From the NCBI GenBank assembly GCA_903847485.1, contig CAINDV010001020.1:1-42108 (forward strand): DNA of 42,108 nt. Direction: 5' to 3'. Shown one piece after another: positions 19,455 to 28,329 of this stretch. A program made the translations under genes and the position numbers. Under the pieces are notes generated by a model, which was given only the letters and a program-made list of their open reading frames with translations, was not told the origin of the DNA and made no database searches. Within the stretch, counting starts at the first letter, position 1. Every line of letters begins with the position of its first letter. This stretch comes from an uncultured Verrucomicrobiota bacterium (GTDB lineage Bacteria > Verrucomicrobiota > Verrucomicrobiia > Limisphaerales > JAJXZI01).

Positions 19455-19803
19455 GCCATTTAGAACCGACTCCTTTACGAACAAAAACCGGGGACGTGAT
19501 CTCGCGCAGGGCAGGCAGGCGTTCAACACGTCCGGGCAGGGCGGCGGGGCGGCAGGCGCTTGACGATGAGCTTGCTCTCCGGCGGGGCCGGGGCCAGAAG
19601 TTGCCAGAGACTTCCAACCCGTAGGCGTGGGCCAGCCACTCCAAGGTGGACAGACGCAACTCCCGATTCCGACCGGCCTCGACAGCTTGGTAATACTTGT
19701 AGGAAATGCCGGAACGCTCCGCGAAGGCTTCCGGCGTCAGCCCGTGAGCCGCGCGCAGTTCCCAGAGCCGGGCCAGGAGGTGCGTCAGAGTGAACTTGGC
19801 CAC
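19438..19803 (-). CDS. XRE-family HTH regulator, probably frameshifted near its C-terminus
   Basis: LLARLWELRAAHGLTPEAFAERSGISYKYYQAVEAGRNRELRLSTLEWLAHAYGLEV HTH; the tail is read into the MITE-like element. Confidence 0.75.
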   Translation of the reverse strand: MAKFTLTHLLARLWELRAAHGLTPEAFAERSGISYKYYQAVEAGRNRELRLSTLEWLAHAYGLEVSGNFWPRPRRRASSSSSACRPAALPGRVERLPALREITSPVFVRKGVGSKWPLEPV

Positions 19804-19879
19804 TCACGCTGGTGTCGGCGCTGTCCGCCTCCAGGTCCGCCTTGCTTTTTCTGCCACCGCCGTGCCACGCTATGCCGCG

Positions 19880-22723
19880 ATGCCTCTCTCGTGGAATGAA
19901 ATCAAGCACCGCGCCATCGCCTTTTCCAACAAGTGGAAAGACGAGACCCGCGAGTCCGCCGAACGCCAGTCCTTTTGGAATGACTTCTTCAACGTCTTCG
20001 GCGTAGAACGCCGCTGCGTCGCCAGCTACGAGGAGCCGGTGAAGAAGCTCTCCGGTGACTGGGCTTACATTGATCTGTTCTGGCCCCGCACCCTGCTCGC
20101 CGAACACAAAGGCGCGGGCAAAGACCTCGGCAAAGCGCACGCCCAAGGCATGGAATACATCCGAGCCCTCGCCGACAGTGGGCGCGGCCACGAAGTCCCC
20201 CGCTACCTCATCGTCTCCGACTTCCAGCGGATTGCCATTCACGACCTGGAGCCGGGGCCAGACCCCGACGCGCCCCTCTTCCAGCGCCTGCCGCCTTCCT
20301 TCGAGTTTCCCCTGGCTGACTTCCATAAGCACATCCGCCACTTCGCCTTCATGGCGGGCTACCAACAGCACCGGCTTGATCCCGAAGATCCCGCCAACGA
20401 AGACGCCACCCGGCTTATGTGCGCCTTGCACGATGCCTTGGAGGCCGGCGAATACGGCACCGACACCACCGGCCACGCGGGCCATGAGTTAAAGCAATTC
20501 CTTGTCCGCCTGCTCTTCTGCCTCTTCGCCGAAGACAACGGCATCTTCCCCAGCCGCGCCTTACAGTTCTATCTCCAAGACCACACCGCCGCCGATGGCT
20601 CCGACCTTGGCCCGAAGCTCGGCCAACTCTTCGCCGTGCTCAACACCCCCGAAGACCGCCGCCAGAAGAATCTCGACCCGGAGTTACTCCAGTTCGCCTA
20701 CATCAATGGCGATCTCTACCGCGAGCGCCTGGCCCTTCCCGCCTTCACCACGGCCATGCGGGAGCAACTCCTCGCCTGCGCCGCCTTCGATTGGTCCCGT
20801 ATCTCTCCCGCCGTCTTCGGCAGTCTCTTTCAGGCGGTAATGGATAAGAAGGAACGCCGCCAGATCGGTGCCCACTACACCGCCGAGCGCAACATCCTCA
20901 AAGTCATCCGCTCCCTGTTCCTCGATGACCTCCGCGCCGAATTCACCCGCGCCAAAGCAGCCAAGATCGGCCAACGCGAGCGCCTTATCGCCCTCCAGAA
21001 AAAGATCGCCACCTTGCGCTTCCTTGATCCCGCTTGCGGCTGCGGCAACTTCTTGGTTATCACCTACCGTGAGTTACGCGCCTTGGAACTGGAAATCCTC
21101 CTTGCCCTCCACAGCGGCCAGCAAGAAATGACTCTCGACGAGGTCAACAAACTCTCACTCCTCGACGTGGATCAGATGTTCGGGATTGAGCTGGAGGAAT
21201 TCCCCGCCCGCATTGCCGAAGTCGCCCTCTGGCTTACCGACCACCAGGCGAACATGGCGCTCAGCGTAGCCTTCACACAGCTCTACCGTCGCATCCCGCT
21301 GCGCAAAAGCCCGCACATCCACGTCGCCAACGCCCTCCGCACCGACTGGCGCACCATCCTGCCGCCGACGGAGTGCAGCTATGTGCTCGGCAATCCGCCG
21401 TTCGTCGGGAAGCATTTGCTCAACGCCGATCAGCAAATGGATATGGATGCCGTGTGGGGAGAATTGAACGGCGCTGGCTTTCTCGACTACGTGACCGCGT
21501 GGTATCGCAAAGCCGCCGAATACATCCACGGAACTCGCATCGTAGTCGGCTTTGTGTCCACGAACTCCATCTCACAAGGCGAGCAGGTCGGCATTCTCTG
21601 GACGGAACTTTTCAACCGCTTCCGCATCAAGATCCACTTCGCACACCGGACTTTCGCGTGGGTGAGTGAAGCGCGCGGAAAAGCACACGTCCATGTCGTC
21701 GTCATCGGCTTTGGATGCTTCGATGTTCCGCAGAAGCGCATTTACGATTACGACACTGACCCAGAAACACCGACAATCTCTCCCGCCGCGAACATCAGCC
21801 CCTATCTCATCGAAGGCTCTGACTCCGCCTTGCCCATTCGGCGGAAACCCATCTGCAATGTTCCGCCAATCGTGAACGGGAACAAGCCAGCCGACGGCGG
21901 ATTTCTTATCGTAGAGCAAGAGGATCGTGCGGACTTCGTCCGAGATAACCCCGGCGTCGCGCCGTATCTCAAGCCTATGCTCAGTGCCGACCAATACCTC
22001 AATGGCGAGGAACGCTGGGTTCTATGGCTTGTTGGTGCTCCGCCGCAACTTGTTCGCGACAATCCCGGATTGCGCGCCCGCGTTGAAGGCGTTCGTGAGT
22101 TTCGTTTGAAGAGCCCGAAGGCTTCCACGAAGCGCATGGCGGACAAGCCAACGCTGTTCGACCAAATCCGTCAGCCGACGCGGCCTTACATTGTCATTCC
22201 GCGACACTCCTCAGAGAACCGGCGCTACATCCCGTTTGGATACTTCGGCCCGGAGACAATTATCAGCGACAGTTGCACCGCCGTTGCTGATGCCGAAATA
22301 TTCCACTTTGGCGTTTTGTCTTCAGGAATGCACATGGCTTGGATGAAGCAAGTCTGCGGAAGATTGGAGAGCCGATTCCGCTACTCCAACAAGATCGTTT
22401 ACAACAACTACCCCTGGCCCATAACGCCGACGGCGGTTCAGCGTATGGCGGTGGAGAAGGCCGCCCAGCGGGTGCTCGACGCCCGCGCCGCCTACCCCGC
22501 CGCCACGCTGGCCGACTTATACGACCCGCTGGCCATGCCGCCCGCCCTAGCTGCCGCCCACACCGCGCTGGATAAGGCGGTGGATAAGTGCTACCGCAGC
22601 GACCCTTTCCCCAGCGACCGCGCCCGGGTGGAGCACCTCTTCGCCCTGTACGAGCAACTCACCGCCCCGCTTGCCCCCACCGCCCGCCCCAAAACCCGGC
22701 GGCGCAAGAGCAACTCTCCCTGA
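19880..22723 (+). CDS. Type IIL/IIG (MmeI-like) bifunctional restriction-modification enzyme
   Basis: N-terminal D-x9-E-x-K (YIDLFWPRTLLAEHKGAG), LDPACGCGNFL (MTase motif I), YVLGNPPFVGK (NPPF motif IV). ORF from 19790; ATG at 19880 (MPLSWNEIKH) preferred. Confidence 0.85.
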   Translation: MPLSWNEIKHRAIAFSNKWKDETRESAERQSFWNDFFNVFGVERRCVASYEEPVKKLSGDWAYIDLFWPRTLLAEHKGAGKDLGKAHAQGMEYIRALADSGRGHEVPRYLIVSDFQRIAIHDLEPGPDPDAPLFQRLPPSFEFPLADFHKHIRHFAFMAGYQQHRLDPEDPANEDATRLMCALHDALEAGEYGTDTTGHAGHELKQFLVRLLFCLFAEDNGIFPSRALQFYLQDHTAADGSDLGPKLGQLFAVLNTPEDRRQKNLDPELLQFAYINGDLYRERLALPAFTTAMREQLLACAAFDWSRISPAVFGSLFQAVMDKKERRQIGAHYTAERNILKVIRSLFLDDLRAEFTRAKAAKIGQRERLIALQKKIATLRFLDPACGCGNFLVITYRELRALELEILLALHSGQQEMTLDEVNKLSLLDVDQMFGIELEEFPARIAEVALWLTDHQANMALSVAFTQLYRRIPLRKSPHIHVANALRTDWRTILPPTECSYVLGNPPFVGKHLLNADQQMDMDAVWGELNGAGFLDYVTAWYRKAAEYIHGTRIVVGFVSTNSISQGEQVGILWTELFNRFRIKIHFAHRTFAWVSEARGKAHVHVVVIGFGCFDVPQKRIYDYDTDPETPTISPAANISPYLIEGSDSALPIRRKPICNVPPIVNGNKPADGGFLIVEQEDRADFVRDNPGVAPYLKPMLSADQYLNGEERWVLWLVGAPPQLVRDNPGLRARVEGVREFRLKSPKASTKRMADKPTLFDQIRQPTRPYIVIPRHSSENRRYIPFGYFGPETIISDSCTAVADAEIFHFGVLSSGMHMAWMKQVCGRLESRFRYSNKIVYNNYPWPITPTAVQRMAVEKAAQRVLDARAAYPAATLADLYDPLAMPPALAAAHTALDKAVDKCYRSDPFPSDRARVEHLFALYEQLTAPLAPTARPKTRRRKSNSP

Positions 22724-22792
22724 GCCGAAGAGCGCCAAAAGAACAATTGCCTGGCAGCTAAAACCGTTTATGTTTAAGCAGTTACAACCTAT

Positions 22793-23026
22793 ATGAGCGA
22801 ACTCAAGCAAGTTGATTGGCGGAAGGATGCTAAATTGACCGACTTCGGCCCGGACGACGAAGAGCTTGCACAGACTCCACAAGATGTGATTGACGTTCTG
22901 GGGTTTGACCCGAAAGAGTTATTCAGTGAACCTCATCCCGCCGCCAGCACCAACGGGCAACGGTTCTATCGGGCACGGGCGGTGGAGTTACGGCAACCGG
23001 GAGCGACTGACCCCTTTACGGCGTAG
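22793..23026 (+). CDS. Small acidic hypothetical protein downstream of the R-M gene
   Basis: 77 aa MSELKQVDWRKDAKLTDFGPDDEELAQTPQDVIDVLGFDPKELFSE..., same strand and 70 bp after the R-M gene; C-terminus enters low-complexity DNA. Confidence 0.5.
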   Translation: MSELKQVDWRKDAKLTDFGPDDEELAQTPQDVIDVLGFDPKELFSEPHPAASTNGQRFYRARAVELRQPGATDPFTA

Positions 23027-23255
23027 TCCGCCCCCTTCGCGCTTATTGGCCGGGACGCCTACGCCGGGGGCCTCCACGGCCCCCCCAGTGCCGGGCCGGC
23101 GTGGAAGGGTTCGCGGCGCATGGGAAAGATTGTCTTGGCTGGCGTTTTCAACGATTATTGGAACTCTTCGGCGGCGGTGCCATAACAAATCTTGCAGGTT
23201 CGCGGAAATCGCCTACAAACCCCTTGCGGCACAAGCGCAAGCGAGAGCCGACCCC

Positions 23256-23579
23256 GCCGAAAGGCATTGGTGGCAACTAGGTGGTGGTGGTGCCGTTCCA
23301 TTTCGCAATGCGGGCATCGGACGCCTGCCGCAAGGCATTGGTGACCTGGTGATCTCGTTCCCAAACTTTTTGAGTTTTTGAGTTTCGGCTTCGCTCCGCC
23401 GAAAGGCATTGGCGACAACACCGGAGTCAAGCGCACATTCGTCTGGCCATAATAGTTCCCGCCCCACCGCCGAAAGGCATTGGTGACTTGATGGAACATA
23501 AAGGGGTCAGTTCTTGGTATTGATAAGTGAGGCGGAGCGTAGCGGGCACCGGCCCGCCGCCGAAAGGCATTGGTGACAC
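23256..23579 (-). repeat. CRISPR-like interspersed direct-repeat array: five copies of about 21 bp (GTCACCAATGCCTTTCGGCGG on minus strand)
   Basis: GCCGAAAGGCATTGGTGAC-type cores start at 23256, 23327, 23398, 23469 and 23559; intervals 71, 71, 71, 90 bp with unlike intervening sequence. Confidence 0.75.
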
Positions 23580-23917
23580 AAAAATTGGTTTTGACTTGGT
23601 TTGACCAGGTTTAACTAAATGGCAGTGGTCCGACGGGCGAGGGGCTGGCGACTCCTCACCCTGCCCTCTCCTCGACCGAGGAGGAGAGGGTGGAGCGGCC
23701 ACGGATGGCGCGGGTGGCGCGGATGGCGGGCGGGGTTTGCAGCCGTAGCGGCGTCTCGGCAGAGCGCCGGATTCTTGGCCCGAGCAAGGGAAGTTGGCGG
23801 CGGTCTGCCGACGCGCCGCTACGCTGGCAGGGGCGGGAAAAGCCGCCGGAATGGCGGTGGATGGGTTGGTTTGGGCGATTTGGGGCGTTTGGCGGTGGAA
23901 ATCGCGCAAGTTGTTGC

Positions 23918-24235
23918 AAATGAGGCATCTAGGCAGAAACACAAGGCTTCTAGGCAGCGGTACAAGGTTTCTAGGCTGCCAAATAAGCCTTCACGGCACG
24001 CCAACAGGACTTCACGGCTGGCGAACATGGTTTCCAGGCTGCGAAACAGCGTTCCACGATTGCCGGACATGGCTTCACGGAACCGGGACAGCATTCCACG
24101 GCTGCCGGATGGCGCTTCAAGGTTACGCCACGGGATTCCCAGGCAGCGGAACGCGGCTTCACGGTTGCGCCACGGGCCTTCACGGCTGAGAAACAGATTT
24201 CCAAGGCTGGTGGATCGCGCTTCGCGCTTTGGCGT
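23918..24235 (+). repeat. Degenerate 21-bp tandem repeat, about 15 units
   Basis: Units like ggcttctaggcagcggtacaa / gacttcacggctggcgaacat / ggcttcacggttgcgccacgg; plus-frame heptads (x)SRLxNx, and several other frames are also open. Confidence 0.85.
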
Positions 24236-24719
24236 GCTCTCCTCGCTGGGCACGAAGATCGTCCGATTCGAATCGGTCGCCGCGTTGTGGAACACCGCCC
24301 CCTCGGCCCGAAAGTTCACCATCGAGAAGTTCCTGGCCGCCCCCGGCGTGCTGGTGCTGGGTAATGATCCGGTGTTGCGCGACAGCATCTGGCCCATCAA
24401 CGCCCTGCTCCTCGAAGCGCTGACCCAAGAGATTCTGCGCCGGCGATTCTTTGTAGGAGCCGACGTAAGTAGGCTCTGATCGCTGGGAAGTTTGAGCCTC
24501 CTCACGTCGGCTCCTACAGGGTCGGATTGGTTTGTCCTGGATGAATTCCCCGCCATGGAGCGGGTGGATTGCATTCATGACCTGCTGCGGCGCGGTCGCT
24601 CCAAGGGCACCTCGGTGCTGCTGAGGATGCAGGGAGGCATCCACTTCATTGTTGGCAACCCGCGCCGCAGTCCCGAAGCGGTCAATGAGGAGCAGGGTAT
24701 TGGCTGGCTCGTTGATTAG
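24236..24719 (+). pseudogene. Remnant of a VirD4/TraD-type coupling-protein-like ATPase, interrupted by a palindrome
   Basis: Part 1 LGTKIVRFESVAALWNTAPSARKFTIEKFLAAPGVLVLGNDPVLRDSIWPINALLLEALTQEILRR; palindrome; part 2 DWFVLDEFPAMERVDCIHDLLRRGRSKGTSVLLRMQ (DEFP Walker-B-like, RGRSKG). Confidence 0.65.
24452..24518. repeat. Palindromic element inserted in the coupling-protein-like remnant
   Basis: TGTAGGAGCCGACGTAAGTAGGCTC ... GAGCCTCCTCACGTCGGCTCCTACA, 25-bp arms with 2 mismatches. Confidence 0.9.
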
Positions 24720-24812
24720 AACATTCGCTGCGGAAGCGGCGCGCGCGAACCATGCAATCGCTGCCGCGAAAACGGCTTGCGGCCACGGGGGATCGGCCGT
24801 CCGAACTCTCGG

Positions 24813-26258
24813 TCATGGGGCCGGCTGGCCACTCTTACCGGCGGGCGCTTCCTCCGGCGCGGTCTGCCAACCGCCGCCCAGAGTCTTGTAGAGTTGGATC
24901 ACAGCGATTAGTTCACTGGCTTGGACCTGGACCTGGGCGCGCTGCGTCGGGTAAAGCTCCTGCTGCGCTTGGAGCACTTCGTAGTAACTGGACTTCCCGT
25001 TGAGATAGCGCTGGGTGGCCAGCTCGACGGAGGAAGTCAGGGCCGCGACGGCTTGCTCGTCGAAGGTGCGGACCTCGGCGAGTTTCTGCCGGGTAATAAG
25101 GGCGTTGGAAACTTCCTGAAAGGCAGTGAGCACGGTCTGCTCGTAGCTGGCTTTCGCCTCGTCGAACTTAGCCTTGGCCGCACGATACTGGGCGCGGAGG
25201 GCACCGCCTTGGAAGAGCGGGCCAGCGAGCGTCGCCCCAACATTCCAGGCACTGGCCGAGCCGCCGGTGAAGGCGGATAACTCCGGGCTGACTTTGCCTA
25301 AGAAGGTGGTCAAGCCAAGCTGCGGGAAGAAGTTCGCGAGGCTCGCGCCGACGTTGGCATTGGCGGAGATAAGTGACTGCTCGCTGGCGAGCACGTCGGG
25401 CCGGCGCTGAAGCAGTTCGCTGGGCAGGCCGGCGGGAATCTCCGGCGGGAGTTGGGGCTGGCTAAGTGAACCGGTGCGCGCGATGGGGCCGGGGCTGCGG
25501 CCCAGCAGAACATTGAGTTGGTTCTCCGTGGTGGCAAGGTCTAACTCCAGTTGCGGAATCCCGGCAGCGGCATTGGCCAGCGCGGCGGAGGCACGGTCGG
25601 TTTCGAGCTTAGAGGCCACGCCTTTGGTGAGCCGGTCGTAGAATATCCGGTAACTGCCGGCGTAGGCATTAGTCGCGGCGCGCTGGATCTGGAGTTCCTG
25701 ATCTAAGTCGAGAAGCTGGAAGTAAGCCGTGGCGACATCACTTACTAGCGTGATCGTGATGCCCCGGCGAGCCTCATCGGTGGCGAGATACTCGGCGCGG
25801 GCGGCCTCACTCAGGCGGCGGATGCGGCCCCAGAGATCAATCTCCCACACGGCGTTAAGCGTCAGCGAGGCGGTGCTTTCGGTGGCACCGCCAAGCGCGG
25901 CAGGATTGTTGAAGGCCGCGTTCTTGCCGCGCCCCACGCCACCGTTGTAGCCGATCTGCGGAAAGAGCGGCGCGCGGGCGGCGACCGCCATATTGCGCGC
26001 CTGTTCGACGCGGGCGACGGCTTTCTTAAGGTCGTAGTTGTTAGTTAGCGCGGTGCGGATCAGTTCTTGCAACGTGGCATCTTTGAAGACTTCCCACCAC
26101 GGTAGGTCGCCCAGTGAGTTAGTGCCTTGGTCGGTGGCGAAGCGGTAACTGGTCGGTGTGTCCACGGCGGGACGTTGATACTTCGGTCCCATGGCGCAGC
26201 CGCCGAGCAGCGCCAAGCCGACGAGGAATCCGAGACAGTGACTAAGGCGTGAGTTCAT
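24813..26258 (-). CDS. Outer-membrane factor lipoprotein of NodT/OprM type
   Basis: Lipobox LALLGGCAMGPKYQRPAVDTP; WWEVFKDATLQELIRTALTNNYDLKKAVARVEQAR; RRPDVLASEQSL. Confidence 0.9.
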   Translation of the reverse strand: MNSRLSHCLGFLVGLALLGGCAMGPKYQRPAVDTPTSYRFATDQGTNSLGDLPWWEVFKDATLQELIRTALTNNYDLKKAVARVEQARNMAVAARAPLFPQIGYNGGVGRGKNAAFNNPAALGGATESTASLTLNAVWEIDLWGRIRRLSEAARAEYLATDEARRGITITLVSDVATAYFQLLDLDQELQIQRAATNAYAGSYRIFYDRLTKGVASKLETDRASAALANAAAGIPQLELDLATTENQLNVLLGRSPGPIARTGSLSQPQLPPEIPAGLPSELLQRRPDVLASEQSLISANANVGASLANFFPQLGLTTFLGKVSPELSAFTGGSASAWNVGATLAGPLFQGGALRAQYRAAKAKFDEAKASYEQTVLTAFQEVSNALITRQKLAEVRTFDEQAVAALTSSVELATQRYLNGKSSYYEVLQAQQELYPTQRAQVQVQASELIAVIQLYKTLGGGWQTAPEEAPAGKSGQPAP

Positions 26259-26309
26259 GATGTCAGTTTGCTTACAGTTAAAGGTTGGGGAAGACAGGGG
26301 GAAATGACG

Positions 26310-26817
26310 AATGACGAAGCCCGAAATCCGAAGCTGGCCCTTACAGAGCCGAGTTGCTGGCAGAAAAATGGCGGGTAAAAATGGCGAGATTCTGGCCCAA
26401 AACCAGTGCGGTAGGGCGACGCTTTAGCGGAGCCGCAACCAGAGCGGAGCGCCGACATTCTTGTCGGCGAGACCTTGGACGGTACAGGTTCAGAACTCCT
26501 GACCCGTGGCTTTGGTTGGAAGGGGCGGCTGGAATTAGTGTGGAACTCCCCACCCCCTTCCCTCTCCCCATCGGATGGGAAGAGGGTGCCCGCCAGGGCG
26601 GGTAAGGGGCTTTCGGCGGGCTCACTTGCTTGCCACGGCTCAGGGTTTCTGGGACTGGCCGACAAGAATGTCGGCGCTCCGTCTGGGCAGAAGCTCCGCC
26701 GGAGCGTCGCCCTACCGGCAAGGGGTTTGGGTAAGAGCCTATCCATTTTTACCCGCCATTTTTCTGCCAGTAACTCGGCTCTGTCAGGGCCAGCTTCGGA
26801 TTTCGGGCTTCGTCATT
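26310..26817. repeat. Nested large inverted repeat of about 0.5 kb
   Basis: 75-bp arms AATGACGAAGCCCGAAATCCGAAGCTGGCCC...GGCGGGTAAAAATGG and its reverse complement (2 mismatches); inner arms with GTAGGGCGACGC...GCGCCGACATTCTTGTCGGC and reverse complement. Confidence 0.9.
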
Positions 26818-26867
26818 CATTCGTCATTTGTCATTTGTCATTCGTCATTCCAAGTGTGGTCGGCAGT

Positions 26868-27632
26868 TCAAGGTTTCGCTTGGGGCACCGCGCCTTCCTG
26901 GATGTATTTCACCAGGGACTTGGCGATGGCTGAACCCATAGCTTTGACATCCCGTTCCGTCTCGCCGCGGGAGATGACAAACTTAGCGGCCATGGCGTAG
27001 GGGTTCATCATGACCAGGCCGCCAGGCGTATGCTTCTGGCCATTGTCCGAACCTATGCAGAGGAATGGCTGGCGCGGGTTGTTCGCCAGATCGGACACGA
27101 TGACTTCGATGGAAACTTTGCCCGAACCGGCACCAAACCCGACGGTGGCCTCTTCGACGCGGTTGCCTTCCTGCACCCGCTCGAACCAGCCACCTAATAG
27201 CCAGCCATCCTTGGGCAAGGAAGCGTCGGCGGGGAAGAAATCCGGCCTTAGTCCGGTGACACTGGGACGGCGCTCGGCCTTATAGCCAGCTTTCTTCAAG
27301 TCGCTGGTAATCGTCTCGCCGAGTGTCTGGATAATCTTTTTCGCCTTGGACTCCGAGTCGTCGCCACGCATGGCTTGGGCGTCCTGCCGCAGGCGAGCCA
27401 GCGGGCCGCCGCCCAAGCCTGCCTTCTCCGGGAGCGTCGGCGAACGCTGGATCATGCCTAGCGGAAGATAGAAGTCGGTGACATAGATGATCTTCGGTGC
27501 GTTGGTGGCCGGGAGCGCCCCGACGGGGGTGTTATCCACCACGCTAGGTTTGCGGCTGGAACTTCCGGCGCAACCGCCGAGCAACGCCCCGGCTGCCAGC
27601 AGCGTAAGAGCGCTTTGGATTCTTAGTTTCAT
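26868..27632 (-). CDS. DUF4410-like lipoprotein
   Basis: Lipobox GALLGGCAGSSS; IIYVTDFYLPLG; ISRGETERDVKAMGSAIAKSLVKYIQEG. Confidence 0.65.
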   Translation of the reverse strand: MKLRIQSALTLLAAGALLGGCAGSSSRKPSVVDNTPVGALPATNAPKIIYVTDFYLPLGMIQRSPTLPEKAGLGGGPLARLRQDAQAMRGDDSESKAKKIIQTLGETITSDLKKAGYKAERRPSVTGLRPDFFPADASLPKDGWLLGGWFERVQEGNRVEEATVGFGAGSGKVSIEVIVSDLANNPRQPFLCIGSDNGQKHTPGGLVMMNPYAMAAKFVISRGETERDVKAMGSAIAKSLVKYIQEGAVPQAKP

Positions 27633-27752
27633 GTGTTCAAGCGGTTCAGTAATTCGGCCGGCCGCTGGCGCAACCGCGCCCGCACCCGCAACGACATATT
27701 GCCGTGCCCAAGCCCCGGCGTCCAGCGCGGCGAGTGGCCGAGTGACAGCGGT

Positions 27753-28310
27753 TCATGGCGGGACGTGCGGGCAGTTTGGTGGCTTGTTCGCAAGGAGGGG
27801 GGCCGGCACCGCCGCCAACGCATGTTTCTGCCGCTGCTGTTTGAGCAGTTGCATCTGTTGATCTTGAAACTCCTGCGCCAGCGCCAGCAGCACGGCCGTG
27901 GACCAGGCGAAGCCCAGCAGGCCCGCCGTGGCGATCATACCTTCGAGCAACCGCCAGTTCAGGGGCAGGTTAAACGAGCTTCCCACCGTCGTGTATTCGT
28001 TCAGAGCGAAGTATCCGGCGGTGCTGAAATTGACGAAGCAATGTTTCCACTGGAAAAAGCCCGCCCACATTATGATTTCGACGATGTGGACTAACATGAT
28101 CAGCCAGCTTGCCAGGATGAGCTTGAACATACCAGCGGCGAACGCCGGTTGGTGCGCAAACCTGGCCTTGAAGGCGTTGCTGAAACGCAAGGTCCAAAGC
28201 ATACCGAAGCTGTGGATGCCCAAGGTGAGGGCGACCAGCACGACTCCCCAGATGATCTCCTCTATCCCTGCTACGTATTGCAATTCGATGACGGGACTGT
28301 TAGTTGACAT
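27753..28310 (-). CDS. Multi-pass membrane protein, ion-channel (pore-loop) type
   Basis: Hydrophobic segments; FNFSTAGYFALNEYTTVGSSF resembles the pore region of two-TM ion-channel proteins. Start MSTNSPV at 28310. Confidence 0.55.
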   Translation of the reverse strand: MSTNSPVIELQYVAGIEEIIWGVVLVALTLGIHSFGMLWTLRFSNAFKARFAHQPAFAAGMFKLILASWLIMLVHIVEIIMWAGFFQWKHCFVNFSTAGYFALNEYTTVGSSFNLPLNWRLLEGMIATAGLLGFAWSTAVLLALAQEFQDQQMQLLKQQRQKHALAAVPAPLLANKPPNCPHVPP

Positions 28311-28329
28311 GGTAAAACTAACGGTTGGC

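Noticed and set aside
19523-20485. 320-aa minus-strand ORF opposite the R-M gene
   Set aside because: Mostly antisense to the Type IIL gene; only its last residues (WQLLAPAPPESK...) are meaningful, as the unshifted end of the XRE regulator.
23256-23579. Calling the 21-bp repeat array a genuine CRISPR
   Set aside because: Repeats about 21 bp with about 50-bp gaps, one irregular interval, no cas genes in the window; reported as CRISPR-like only.
23619-24479. 286-aa plus-strand ORF as a real full-length protein
   Set aside because: It is a concatenation of low-complexity DNA, a 21-bp tandem repeat and a gene remnant; several frames are equally open.
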